Shown piece after piece: positions 47,284-55,911 of a DNA stretch of 64,000 nt; positions within the stretch are counted from its first letter, which is position 1; the number at the start of each line of letters is the position of its first letter. Both the position numbers and the translations under genes were made by a program. The stretch spans positions 868,001 through 932,000 of the forward strand of contig NZ_JAAORN010000001.1 in NCBI RefSeq assembly GCF_017695975.1. The letters are read 5' to 3'. The notes under the pieces are model-generated. The model saw nothing but the letters and a program-made list of their open reading frames with translations, did no database searches and was not told where the DNA came from. The stretch comes from Prochlorococcus marinus CUG1417. GTDB taxonomy: Bacteria; Cyanobacteriota; Cyanobacteriia; PCC-6307; Cyanobiaceae.

Positions 47284-47880
47284 ATGAAGCTTATCTTCAT
47301 AAGTGGACCTTCTGGAAGCGGTAAAACAACTTTATCTAATCAAATAATAAAAAATAATAAAAATGGTATTGTTTTAAGTACCGACAACTACTACAAAACT
47401 GGGTTTATAAGTAAATTACTATCAAAATTTGTGGAAAGTTATTTTGATAGGAGTATTAGTTTTAATAAAAAACTATTCAAAAAAGATTTTGATTTTATTT
47501 ATAAGAATGGAGTTTCAATTCGGGATCGTTATTATAATTTCGAAAAGAAAACCATTCAAATTATTTCAAACGAAACAAATAATATTAGTTTTTTAATTAT
47601 TGAAGGTATTTTTGCCAAAGAATTATCAAGCATTTTAAATATTAAAGATTATTATTTTTTAGAAATAAAAACTAAAAAAAATGAGTGCATGAAGAGAGTT
47701 GTCCAAAGGGATATAAAAGAAAGGGGGAAAAATAAAAAACAAGCTGAAAATGATTTCTTAAAATCCTGGGACATTTACTACGAAAAATGGGAACCCAATA
47801 GCACAAAAAATAATACAAATAGATTCATTATTGAAAAAAACTCTGATGTAGATAACATTATGAAAAAATTATTTAATTAA
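47284..47880 (+). CDS. Uridine kinase-like P-loop protein
   Basis: The 198-residue protein has a P-loop GPSGSGKT at 8-15, the STDNYYKTGF motif that in uridine kinases binds the nucleoside, and IIEGIFAKEL as the Walker B region. The RDIKERGK segment serves as a lid. It would phosphorylate a nucleoside or a related alcohol. The last 12 bases overlap the end of the opposite oxidoreductase gene. Confidence 0.83.
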   Translation: MKLIFISGPSGSGKTTLSNQIIKNNKNGIVLSTDNYYKTGFISKLLSKFVESYFDRSISFNKKLFKKDFDFIYKNGVSIRDRYYNFEKKTIQIISNETNNISFLIIEGIFAKELSSILNIKDYYFLEIKTKKNECMKRVVQRDIKERGKNKKQAENDFLKSWDIYYEKWEPNSTKNNTNRFIIEKNSDVDNIMKKLFN

Positions 47881-49035
47881 ATCATTAATTTTTTTTTCTA
47901 ATATTAAAGCACTTAATATTGAGCCTTCAATCCTGCCAAATCCATCTCCTTCAAACCAGTCTCCGCAAAATCCAATTCTATATTTTCTACTAACTTGTAA
48001 AGATAATGGAACGGCAATGCCGGAAGGTTGAGAAGCTCTCCATTTCATAATAGAAATTTTTTCATCAAAAGTTAATTTATTTACTTCAGAATTATCTTCA
48101 AAGAGTTTATTGAAATTTGCAATTATTTTTTGTTTAAAAATTTCTTCATCTTTTGCATTTAAATAAGAATCAATGAACTCCTTATTTTTTGAATGTATTA
48201 CGATACCTAATTTATTATTATCTTGTTGCTGAAAAATAATTCTTTCAAATCTAAATCTTTTTTCTAAATTTTTTTTTAAATAAAAATACCTTTGTTTCTT
48301 AGAATAAAAATCTTTATAACTATAATTTTCATTTGTATAAATTAAAAAAGTTAACCTAGGAATAAATGTTTGTTCTTCTAAGAAATTTAATAGTAAATCT
48401 ATTTTTTTATCATAATTTAAAGGAATAGCTTTTCTTAATGGAATTTGATTTATGTTTAATATTTTCAATGACCTTTTATGTAATAACAAATTAGTTGAAC
48501 AAATAAGATATTTAGATTTAAATTTATCTCCATTTTTTGATGTAAGTACCCATTCATTATGATTAAACTTCAAATCAACTATTAAAGTTTCAAAGTAAAA
48601 ATCAATTTTGTCCTTTAAATCATTAGATTCAATTATATTTTGCGATAATTGACTCATAGAACCCAATGATAGATAATTAACACCGCAAGAAAATTCTGAC
48701 TTTTTTTTTCTTTCTAAAATAGAATCTTCATTTAAAAAAAATGTATCAGAGTCGTCAATTTTAATAAATTTATTTTCCAATAATTCATCAATATAACTTT
48801 TTAATAGAAGATTATTTTTACTGTTAGATATATTAAAATTTGGAGCCCCATGGTTTAGTTTCCATCCTTTAAATCTTTTGCTTATTCTTGTACTTGATCT
48901 CCCTCCAAGTCCGCGACCAATTTCAACTAATGCAATTTTTTTTTTACTATTATTTTTCAGATACTTCGAAGCAAAGACACACGCAGATATTCCTCCACCT
49001 ATTATTACTAAGTCATATTTTAAATCAATTTGCAT
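47869..49035 (-). CDS. FAD-dependent oxidoreductase, renalase-like
   Basis: The protein of 388 residues has the FAD entry IIGGGISACVFA near 11-22, the ARG-like GRGLGGRSST segment, and a C-terminal FCGDWFEGDGFGRIEGS region that closes the FAD site, as in renalase and amine oxidases. The substrate is unknown. The gene follows the MetF-like gene by 20 bases on the same strand. Confidence 0.83.
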   Translation of the reverse strand: MQIDLKYDLVIIGGGISACVFASKYLKNNSKKKIALVEIGRGLGGRSSTRISKRFKGWKLNHGAPNFNISNSKNNLLLKSYIDELLENKFIKIDDSDTFFLNEDSILERKKKSEFSCGVNYLSLGSMSQLSQNIIESNDLKDKIDFYFETLIVDLKFNHNEWVLTSKNGDKFKSKYLICSTNLLLHKRSLKILNINQIPLRKAIPLNYDKKIDLLLNFLEEQTFIPRLTFLIYTNENYSYKDFYSKKQRYFYLKKNLEKRFRFERIIFQQQDNNKLGIVIHSKNKEFIDSYLNAKDEEIFKQKIIANFNKLFEDNSEVNKLTFDEKISIMKWRASQPSGIAVPLSLQVSRKYRIGFCGDWFEGDGFGRIEGSILSALILEKKINDLIK

Positions 49036-49054
49036 AATTAACTATTCACAGAAA

Positions 49055-49858
49055 TTATCCTTCATTTTCTAAAAATCTATAAACAGAATCAAGTTTCTCT
49101 GATGATGAAAAATCAGATTCAATTACAGGTGTAATATTATTTTTCTTATAAAAACTAACTAAATCGTTTGTGAAATCAAAAAAATTATCCAAGGCATATA
49201 AATACTTTTCAGATATATATACCTCTTTCCAAGGACGAAATTTAAACCGTGCTATAAATTGTTTAGAAGGAATAAATAAACTTCCAAATAAATTTATTTT
49301 TTCTTCTTTTGCTACTTTTTTAAGATAAGTCACCTCATTCTGAAGAACTTTAATATCTGTACCATATTGAAACCAAATTGAATTTATTAATCCAGTCGAA
49401 ATTTTCCTTTCCAACCTTTCTCTTTCTGAAGAAATATTATAATATTTTTGCAAATATGGATTGTAAGCTATACCTAATTTAACTTTTAAATTTTTTTCTT
49501 TTTTTAAATAAGCTAATACATCAACTGAGTTAAAATTTTTTTTCTTATTTGATCCCGACACAAGAAGAATTTCATGCTTTTTATTAGTCTTAGAACTTTT
49601 AACAAAATCTAAAAAATCCTGATACGATTTTTCTTTATTTTTTGAATATTGATGATAAAGACTATAGTGATAAGTAACATTAAATTCATTATAATTTTTA
49701 GATATATATTTAATAGTTGAATTAAATAAATCCTTCTTTATAAGTCCTTTACATGGAATATTGATATTTTTTATATTATTTAATTTGCAGAAATTAAGTT
49801 TATTGTCTAACTGAGAAATATTTTTAAATGACAATTCAAATCTTATATTACTATTCAT
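49055..49858 (-). CDS. Divergent MetF-like TIM-barrel protein
   Basis: Several segments align in order with methylenetetrahydrofolate reductase: RFELSF at the first strand (canonical FEFFPP), ILLVSGS for VALRGD, LGIAYNPYLQ for the AYPEVHP strand, ERERLERKISTGLINSIWFQ for the DLLNLKRKVDAGA helix-strand, and SLFIPSKQF for GILPVSNF. The Asp of RGD, which contacts FAD in E. coli MetF, is Ser here. Length is 267 residues, slightly short. It may bind a different cofactor or reduce a different C1 unit. It pairs with the FAD oxidoreductase downstream. Confidence 0.6.
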   Translation of the reverse strand: MNSNIRFELSFKNISQLDNKLNFCKLNNIKNINIPCKGLIKKDLFNSTIKYISKNYNEFNVTYHYSLYHQYSKNKEKSYQDFLDFVKSSKTNKKHEILLVSGSNKKKNFNSVDVLAYLKKEKNLKVKLGIAYNPYLQKYYNISSERERLERKISTGLINSIWFQYGTDIKVLQNEVTYLKKVAKEEKINLFGSLFIPSKQFIARFKFRPWKEVYISEKYLYALDNFFDFTNDLVSFYKKNNITPVIESDFSSSEKLDSVYRFLENEG

Positions 49859-49890
49859 TATTTAGTAGTCATATTTAATCAATCAATATA

Positions 49891-50124
49891 TTAACGAAAA
49901 CACGCATCTGCTACGATTCTTATTTTAGAAGTTGTCTTTTTTTTCTTTCCCTTTAGCAAATAACTGGGGGAAATCTCTAATGCAGCTTTTAAAGAAATTT
50001 TATCTTCTGCTGATTTTACAATAATTCGATTAAAACATTTCCAATTTTTTGGTATTACTAAACCAGGCCATGATAAATAAAGACCTAAAAAAATCCCGAA
50101 AAATAAAAATAAAAAAAATCTCAT
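49891..50124 (-). CDS. Small exported or anchored protein, unknown
   Basis: The 77-residue product starts with a hydrophobic segment at about 3-20, possibly a signal anchor, followed by a basic soluble part with one cysteine at each end (WKCFN and ADACF). A disulfide outside the membrane is conceivable. No family recognised. Confidence 0.5.
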   Translation of the reverse strand: MRFFLFLFFGIFLGLYLSWPGLVIPKNWKCFNRIIVKSAEDKISLKAALEISPSYLLKGKKKKTTSKIRIVADACFR

Positions 50125-50290
50125 AACAAATAATATTTTTAATTTTACTAATTAAAATAAAAAAAATAGCAAAAATGTATTGGAAAATAATTTATAAATT
50201 ATTTCCTTTCTTCTTATCGCAGATATTTAATCCATGTAAGATTTTCATGAACACGAGAGGTTAGAATAAAAAAAAGTATTATTTTAGAAT

Positions 50291-50695
50291 ATGGCTAGCC
50301 AAGATTATCTAATTGCAATAGCTTTAATAGAGCAAAACCTAGTAAGAGCAATGCCTCTTGGAGGTAAAGAAATTAAAGATAATTTAGATGAATCAGAAAA
50401 TTTCAAGAAACTTGGAGAAGAGGTAATTTTAAATCTCTTAATGAGAGTGTTTCAAAGAAGTGATGAAGGTTCTTTAAAAAGGGCTTCTGAAGAAAAAGGT
50501 TTGCTCCTTGTTCATATGCATCCTAAAAGAATGCAGAAAGAGCTTCCATTCATTAAATCTGAATGGATAAGAGATGGAGATACACAACAGTTTCTTAAAT
50601 ACCTTGGTAATCTCTCAAAAGAGGTATGGACTGCATCTTTCGTAAAATACAAAGGGATTGAATTTACTTCTATTTCGAAGAATGATGAGATCTAA
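50291..50695 (+). CDS. Conserved soluble protein, unknown
   Basis: The 134-residue protein is helical, with the segments YLIAIALIEQNLVRAMPLGG and LLLVHMHPKRMQKELPF. It has no membrane segment. Codon use is ordinary, and it looks like a conserved Prochlorococcus protein, but I cannot name a family. Confidence 0.65.
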   Translation: MASQDYLIAIALIEQNLVRAMPLGGKEIKDNLDESENFKKLGEEVILNLLMRVFQRSDEGSLKRASEEKGLLLVHMHPKRMQKELPFIKSEWIRDGDTQQFLKYLGNLSKEVWTASFVKYKGIEFTSISKNDEI

Positions 50696-50716
50696 AATAA
50701 ATTAAAAATATTTTTT

Positions 50717-51397
50717 TCAAAGAATTTCTTTCTTTATAATATTATTTTCCCTTGTAACTCTAAAGCAGTTTCTACCATTACCAAAATCTACTGAAGAATA
50801 TTCACTATTATTTTTGATGTGCAAGGCACAATTGCCCTCAATACATATACAAGATTCAATAATTTCTCTCTGAATAAGATCATTTACGTATGGTTCCCTT
50901 TCTTTTTCTTCATCGAAATGCGGACAAGCAATGCCTTTAACTATTCCTAAACAATCAATTATGGCTAATTCTTCGGCATAAGAATCGGTTATACCTTTAT
51001 CAAACCAACAAATAGCCCCAGCACTTACACCACTCATCACAATTCCTTTTTCATAAGCATTTCGCAAAATTTCATGCAAATTCCATTCTTTCCAGACAGC
51101 TAACATACTTTTTGTATTTCCTCCGCCAACATAAATGATGTCTTGCGTTAAAACTTTATCTTCTAAGTTTTCTGTTCTAGAGAAGAAATCAATATGGCTT
51201 GTTATACAATCAAGTTTAGAAAATGCTCTATAAAAATTTAGTTTGTACAAACTACTATCCCCAGATGCTGTTGGAATAAAGCAAATTTTAGGTCTTTTTT
51301 TATTACTTAAAGAAACTAAATATTTTTCAATTTCAAGAGAGCCTAATGAACGTCCAAACCCTCCTCCCCCAATTGCGACTATATTTTTACTAAGCAT
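50717..51397 (-). CDS. Peptidase E-like (S51) hydrolase
   Basis: The protein of 226 residues has the S51 features: AIGGGGFGRS near 8-17, IYVGGGNTKSML, and the nucleophile elbow GVSAGA with S125. The family includes aspartyl dipeptidase and cyanophycinase. It lacks the extra domains of cyanophycinase, so dipeptidase is the likelier role. It is divergent from the acetyltransferase gene with 20 bases between. Confidence 0.87.
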   Translation of the reverse strand: MLSKNIVAIGGGGFGRSLGSLEIEKYLVSLSNKKRPKICFIPTASGDSSLYKLNFYRAFSKLDCITSHIDFFSRTENLEDKVLTQDIIYVGGGNTKSMLAVWKEWNLHEILRNAYEKGIVMSGVSAGAICWFDKGITDSYAEELAIIDCLGIVKGIACPHFDEEKEREPYVNDLIQREIIESCICIEGNCALHIKNNSEYSSVDFGNGRNCFRVTRENNIIKKEIL

Positions 51398-51417
51398 ATT
51401 AAATAATAAATTTGTAT

Positions 51418-51897
51418 ATGAATTTAAGACAAATTACCATTAAAGATCAACTTGAATTAAAGAAAGTCTATTTTGATTCAATTCAATCCTTAGATGAAAA
51501 AATTTATTGTCAAGAAAAAAAAAGAGCCTGGTCAAGCCAAGCTTGGAATAACCCAAATTTTGATAAGTCAATAATTAAAGGAAAAGGATGGCTTATAAGT
51601 AAAAAAGGAATTGTTATTGCTTTTGCCACAAGATATCCCACAGATAAAATTGCGCTATTTTACTGTAAAGGTAAATTTCAGAGAAAAGGCTACGGCTCAA
51701 AGTTACTTCATAAATTAGAAGATGAAGCAAAGAAAGAAGGTTTAGACTCTATTTATACTGAAGCAAGCTTAATAAGTTATAAATTATTTCTTAAAAATGA
51801 ATGGGAAATTATACGTAAAGAAAAAGTTATTATAAATAACATTTTTTTTGAAAGATATAAAATGACTAAAACTATAAAATCAATTAATAATGTCTAG
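51418..51897 (+). CDS. GNAT-family acetyltransferase
   Basis: The 159-residue protein has the acetyl-CoA-binding motif FQRKGYGSKLL and the preceding strand IALFYCKG, typical of GNAT. The following EAKKEGLDSIYTEAS segment is also standard. The acceptor is unknown. The start is ATG 51418; TTG 51412 is two codons earlier. Its last bases overlap the next gene. Confidence 0.83.
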   Translation: MNLRQITIKDQLELKKVYFDSIQSLDEKIYCQEKKRAWSSQAWNNPNFDKSIIKGKGWLISKKGIVIAFATRYPTDKIALFYCKGKFQRKGYGSKLLHKLEDEAKKEGLDSIYTEASLISYKLFLKNEWEIIRKEKVIINNIFFERYKMTKTIKSINNV

Positions 51898-52213
51898 CAA
51901 AAAAAAGAGCTTAATCTTAATTCAAAGAGTTGTAATTTGGACGTTGTACTTTTTTTCAGGATTTATACTTTATTCAAAAAATGGTATTCTGCCCTCTTTT
52001 TTAATTACTTTTTCAAGAATTATTTACCCATTATCTGTTTTCTGGCTGCAAATAAGAATAAAAAAAAGAACCAATTTTTTGCCTATTAATTCAAACATGA
52101 CAACTTCGCAGCTATGGTTCAATTTATTACCCGTAATTGCATCTCTGTTAACCGTAATTTTTTCTTTAACTAATTCTTTTTTCTACATTCTAGGAAAATT
52201 AATTAATTCTTAA
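51890..52213 (+). CDS. Three-helix membrane protein, unknown
   Basis: The 107-residue product has likely helices at about 10-30, 35-54 and 77-100. Loops are short and basic. The start overlaps the acetyltransferase stop by eight bases, so the two are co-transcribed. No family recognised. Confidence 0.6.
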   Translation: MSSKKKSLILIQRVVIWTLYFFSGFILYSKNGILPSFLITFSRIIYPLSVFWLQIRIKKRTNFLPINSNMTTSQLWFNLLPVIASLLTVIFSLTNSFFYILGKLINS

Positions 52214-52317
52214 ATTAAATAAACTATATATCTCTTTTTTGCATAATAAATTTCTCTCATAAAAAACATAATGTAAAGAAATTTGCCTTTTAAATATATT
52301 TGTTTAAATTTTAAATA

Positions 52318-52482
52318 GTGATCAATACATTCATGAAAAATATTTCATTAAAGGGAAATATTAATTTTGACAAAAAGAAAGACATAAATGATTATGAATT
52401 ATTCTCCTTAAAAATCACAGATAGTTTATATAAAAAAGATATTGGAAAATTTCTTGAGACCCTTTCCTCTCACTTTATTTAG
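52318..52482 (+). CDS. Small soluble protein, unknown
   Basis: A 54-residue frame from GTG 52318 (or ATG 52333) to TAG 52480-52482 fills the otherwise empty stretch 52214-52539. The product is polar, with alternating basic and acidic residues and a helical end. No family recognised. Confidence 0.5.
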   Translation: MINTFMKNISLKGNINFDKKKDINDYELFSLKITDSLYKKDIGKFLETLSSHFI

Positions 52483-52539
52483 AAAAATATTTTTTTTCTA
52501 ATCTTCAAATTCAAACAGTACTATATAATAAATAAAATT

Positions 52540-52893
52540 TTGAGCGATAATAAGTTAAATCCTAAGAATACTCCAATGCAATTATTTCTTGCTGACTGCC
52601 AATTTCCAGATATTGAAAATCAAGTAAAAGCTTATCAATTATTTGTGGAGGCATGGGAAAACGGTGAAATCGCTAAATCAGATAAAACAGACAAATTTGA
52701 GATGTTATTTAGAGTGCATGCCCCAGGGGAAGGTAGGGTGGTTTGTTTATGTAAGGCACATAGTGATAAAGAAATTTTTGCGCATTTTGCACCATGGAGA
52801 GCTAAATTTGGCATCCATATGGAATTTACACCTGTAATAAGTTGTCAAAATATTGTTGATTACCATAAAGATTTATTTAAAACTTTAATGTAA
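52540..52893 (+). CDS. DUF3303 protein
   Basis: The 117-residue protein matches the small DUF3303 family: MQLFLADCQFPD, GRVVCLCKAHSDKEIFAHFAPW and a strand before TPVISC. It is a small beta-alpha domain like those of dimeric alpha-beta barrels. The start is TTG 52540, or ATG twelve codons later. Function unknown. Confidence 0.78.
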   Translation: MSDNKLNPKNTPMQLFLADCQFPDIENQVKAYQLFVEAWENGEIAKSDKTDKFEMLFRVHAPGEGRVVCLCKAHSDKEIFAHFAPWRAKFGIHMEFTPVISCQNIVDYHKDLFKTLM

Positions 52894-52916
52894 TTACCTT
52901 AGATCTCAAATTTATC

Positions 52917-53093
52917 GTGAATAAACTTTTTCCCAATCTTCTTTCTAAAAGAAATAGCAATTTAGTATCTTCTAAAAAAAGCCCCAAAGAAGAAGAAAAT
53001 GTTAAATCTAAACCATTAATAATATTTGGTTTTGTCCTTTCATTAACATCGATATTTTTACTTTTATTCACCATTAATAATAAATTTGGATGA
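52917..53093 (+). CDS. Small single-helix protein with basic N-terminus
   Basis: A 58-residue frame from GTG 52917 to TGA 53091-53093 has a basic, polar first half and one helix at about 34-52. It lies 23 bases after the DUF3303 gene. No family recognised. Confidence 0.55.
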   Translation: MNKLFPNLLSKRNSNLVSSKKSPKEEENVKSKPLIIFGFVLSLTSIFLLLFTINNKFG

Positions 53094-53172
53094 TATTTGA
53101 GTAATTAGAACTATTACATGGGAACATATTTGTTCTATTATTAATTTAATTAATTTAAAAATAACTAACTAT

Positions 53173-53289
53173 ATGGCATTTAATGAAGGGGGAATGGCAT
53201 CAGGCCTTCTTATCATTGCAGTATCAATAGTTTTTGCTGCAGGTTTTGGATTTATAGTCTTGCATTTTGTCCCTGGAACTCCATTTTAG
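53173..53289 (+). CDS. Tiny single-helix membrane protein
   Basis: The 38-residue frame encodes one helix (LLIIAVSIVFAAGFGFIVL), preceded by a short Gly-rich head and ending in HFVPGTPF. It resembles small photosystem or cytochrome b6f subunits in size, but I do not recognise it. The start follows TAACTAACTAT with no strong ribosome binding site. Confidence 0.6.
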   Translation: MAFNEGGMASGLLIIAVSIVFAAGFGFIVLHFVPGTPF

Positions 53290-53321
53290 GTTATCCAACT
53301 TAATTAAATTTACAAAACATC

Positions 53322-53588
53322 TTAAACATCAACAGTTTCTAAATCCTGCATTTTATTATCATCAATATTAGATTTCTTTAATCTATATGCATAAATTAAA
53401 GATCCTAGAGCTATGGTACTAGATGCAAAAATTCCTGATATGAGTATCAAAGCGAAAAGACCCCCTATTAGTCCCCCTTTTAATCTAAGCAAATTTGATT
53501 TAATTAAAAGTATTAATAAAAAAACGATAGTGCCTTTTAGAGAAGTAATCTTCAAAAAAGTAAATGGATAAAAAGGATTCAACAACAT
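53322..53588 (-). CDS. Two-helix membrane protein, unknown
   Basis: The 88-residue product has two or three hydrophobic stretches at about 15-30, 37-54 and 57-68 and a charged C-terminus. No family recognised. It lies beyond a terminator from the gene upstream on the same strand. Confidence 0.55.
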   Translation of the reverse strand: MLLNPFYPFTFLKITSLKGTIVFLLILLIKSNLLRLKGGLIGGLFALILISGIFASSTIALGSLIYAYRLKKSNIDDNKMQDLETVDV

Positions 53589-53642
53589 TTCTTGTCAGAA
53601 TATAAATTAATCAGATTCTAAAAATAAATATTGAAAACCGCA

Positions 53643-53668
53643 TAAAAAAAGACTCAAATGAGTCTTTT
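53643..53668 (-). terminator. Rho-independent terminator, symmetrical
   Basis: AAAAGACTC and GAGTCTTTT pair around AAAT. On the minus strand a T run follows, fitting a terminator for the gene at 53699-53836. Confidence 0.8.
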
Positions 53669-53698
53669 AAAAATCCATATTAAATTAAATTTAATAAA

Positions 53699-53836
53699 TT
53701 AAGCATCGGGGTCAAAATTCTTTAGGTTTGGACCAGCAACAAGACCAACAAGACCAAAAAGGACTAAAGAACCAATTCCAAAGCCTGCTGCCCAAGGATT
53801 GAAACCACCTAAGGCAAAGGAAGCTAATAAATTCAT
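53699..53836 (-). CDS. Small hydrophobic protein, unknown
   Basis: The 45-residue product has one hydrophobic, glycine-rich segment (GIGSLVLFGLVGLVAG) flanked by NPW and a short acidic tail NFDPDA. I choose ATG at 53836; an upstream in-frame ATG at 53905 would add an unlike 23-residue segment. Its own terminator and higher GC suggest good expression. It could be a photosynthesis accessory subunit, but the family is not recognised. Confidence 0.6.
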   Translation of the reverse strand: MNLLASFALGGFNPWAAGFGIGSLVLFGLVGLVAGPNLKNFDPDA

Positions 53837-54035
53837 GATTGTAAAACATAATATCTCCGAGTAAGCATACAGATTTTTATGAAAAATATACCTATATTGA
53901 GACATTTCTTTGTAATTATGAGAATCTTTTTGCTATCCCTTTAATAAAAATCCCCAAAAATTTTTATTTTTTGTTTTATTATCAAAGCAACACTACTTTG
54001 TTGGCGTACTTTAAGACAATTAAAACTTTTTTGTA

Positions 54036-54416
54036 ATGACTTCCAACTATACATTTATTTTTGATGGAGAATGCCCATTCTGCAACCATTTTGCTGAGCT
54101 CCTAGAAATCAAAAGCAAGATAACTAATATTAAAATTCTCGATGGCCGCAAAAATTTAACTTTAATTAAATCCCTCTTAGATAAAGGTTATGACCTAGAT
54201 AAAGGAGCTATTCTTTTAAAAGATGAAGATATCTTTCATGGAGCAGATGCAATAAATACTATTTGCAAACAGATAAATAATCCTTCGAGTAGTTTACTTT
54301 TGTTACTTTCTAGAGTCTTCAAATCATCTAAACGAACAAACCTGATTTTTCCTTTACTAGTGAGAGCTAGAAGATTTGCATTGATATCAAAAGGTATATC
54401 AATATCTCTAGTGTAA
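54036..54416 (+). CDS. DCC-family thiol protein (DUF393)
   Basis: The 126-residue protein has the DCC motif FDGECPFC with cysteines at 13 and 16, resembling a thioredoxin CxxC. The HGADAI and final RRFAL segments are conserved in the family. It is probably a thiol-disulfide oxidoreductase of unknown substrate. It stands alone on the plus strand. Confidence 0.88.
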   Translation: MTSNYTFIFDGECPFCNHFAELLEIKSKITNIKILDGRKNLTLIKSLLDKGYDLDKGAILLKDEDIFHGADAINTICKQINNPSSSLLLLLSRVFKSSKRTNLIFPLLVRARRFALISKGISISLV

Positions 54417-54523
54417 AAATAAAAACTTTCTAAATATTAAATAACATATTTATAAGCTTCTGTATCAATAAATGATAATTGATTATTTCTTAGCTAGAAC
54501 TAAGGTATAACAACAAGTATTAA

Positions 54524-54709
54524 ATGATAGAAAACTTCAATCCATTTATTTCATTGGGCGGCGATAACCAAAAAGTTAATCATATGGCTGAAGCGGCACT
54601 TGAAATGAATTTAACTTGCAATGACTTAAAGAAAGATTTAAATTTAACTGATGGTGATGTAGTGGATATGTTGCAACTAGTCATGGATAGGTTTAAAAAT
54701 AGTAATTAA
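54524..54709 (+). CDS. Small soluble conserved protein
   Basis: The 61-residue product has no membrane segment; a helix at about 17-36 and another near the end are likely. It ends 45 bases before the next gene on the same strand. I do not recognise the family, though the sequence looks conserved rather than random. Confidence 0.6.
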   Translation: MIENFNPFISLGGDNQKVNHMAEAALEMNLTCNDLKKDLNLTDGDVVDMLQLVMDRFKNSN

Positions 54710-54754
54710 GTAAATATCGTAATTAGTTAATCACTATATATCTATTATTTTTTA

Positions 54755-55057
54755 ATGAAAACAGTACAAATTGAGTTTTCAAAATATGAATTAGTTAACT
54801 TTTTATGGCCTGAATTAATAGAAGACTACGGATTTGATAAAGCAAGAAAAATAGTTTCTCAAGCTATTGACTTACAAAAAATGAATGGGACTAAAAATAG
54901 CACCATGCCAATCATATTTTCAGGAACAGGAGGATTAGCTCTGATACCAATACAAATGCTTGAAAAAGAAAACTTTGAGATTAGTTATAAAGATAATCAA
55001 GTTTTAATATTTAATCTAAAAAGAAAGTCATTTCAAATCTTAAATGAAGCAAACTAA
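54755..55057 (+). CDS. Hypothetical soluble protein
   Basis: The 100-residue product has a helical first half (WPELIEDYGFDKARKIVSQAI) and a strand-rich second half containing a GTGGLALIPIQ segment. No family is recognised. It is probably in one unit with the gene before it. Confidence 0.6.
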   Translation: MKTVQIEFSKYELVNFLWPELIEDYGFDKARKIVSQAIDLQKMNGTKNSTMPIIFSGTGGLALIPIQMLEKENFEISYKDNQVLIFNLKRKSFQILNEAN

Positions 55058-55123
55058 TCTAAATTAGTAATTTCTCGATAAAGCCAAAATTACCCTATAG
55101 TCTAATAAAACAATTAATTAATA

Positions 55124-55840
55124 ATGACTTTTGAAGCTACCTACCTCGGTTCAAATGGTTGGCTTATAAAATTTAAAAAAACCAATTTAATTATTGATCC
55201 TTGGCTCAAAGGAGATTTAATATTTCCTCCAGGTGAGTGGTTTTTTAAAGGATCATTAGCAGAAGAAATTTCAATAGATAAAAAAATAGATATTATTTTG
55301 TTAACCCAAGGATTACCTGACCACTGTCATGTTCCAACATTAGAAATGTTCAGAAAGGATATTCCTATAATTTGCCCTAAAAGTGCTGTTGAAACATTAA
55401 AAAAAGTTGGTTTTAATTCAATTAAAGTGCTTAAGCCAGCTGAAAAGACAAATCATTTTAATTTAAGTTTTGAAGCCACTGCAGGGGCTCCAGTACCACA
55501 AATAGAAAACGGATATATTGTTAAAGATGATCAAGATAATGGGTTTTATATTGAACCACATGGATATCTTGATGAAAATTTAAACAAGCAAAATCTTGAT
55601 GCAGTCATTACTCCTACAAAAAATTTAGAATTACCCCTAGTAGGTTCTTTTGTAAAAGGTGCTGATGTAATCCCTAAATTGATTAACAAATTTAATCCAA
55701 AATATATACTTTCAAGCACGATAGGCGGAGATGCAAAATATTCAGGTTTCTTAAATAATTTTATTTCGGTTCAGGATTATGAAGAGGAATTAAATTGTAA
55801 TCTTGTAGATCTTAAGAGTATGCAATCTATTATGATTTAA
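55124..55840 (+). CDS. MBL-fold metallo-hydrolase-like protein
   Basis: The 238-residue protein has the UlaG-like beta-lactamase fold: YLGSNGWLI, NLIIDPWL and the active-site loop LLTQGLPDHCH at 59-69. The usual HxHxDH reads QGLPDH, keeping Asp66, His67 and His69. Cyanobacterial and plant relatives share this variant. Activity and substrate are unknown; metal binding may be reduced. Confidence 0.82.
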   Translation: MTFEATYLGSNGWLIKFKKTNLIIDPWLKGDLIFPPGEWFFKGSLAEEISIDKKIDIILLTQGLPDHCHVPTLEMFRKDIPIICPKSAVETLKKVGFNSIKVLKPAEKTNHFNLSFEATAGAPVPQIENGYIVKDDQDNGFYIEPHGYLDENLNKQNLDAVITPTKNLELPLVGSFVKGADVIPKLINKFNPKYILSSTIGGDAKYSGFLNNFISVQDYEEELNCNLVDLKSMQSIMI

Positions 55841-55911
55841 ATCGATCGAAAAAGATCTTTAATTAAATTATTTATGATGAAAGTAAATTTACTTTAAAAG
55901 GAGCTCAAAAA

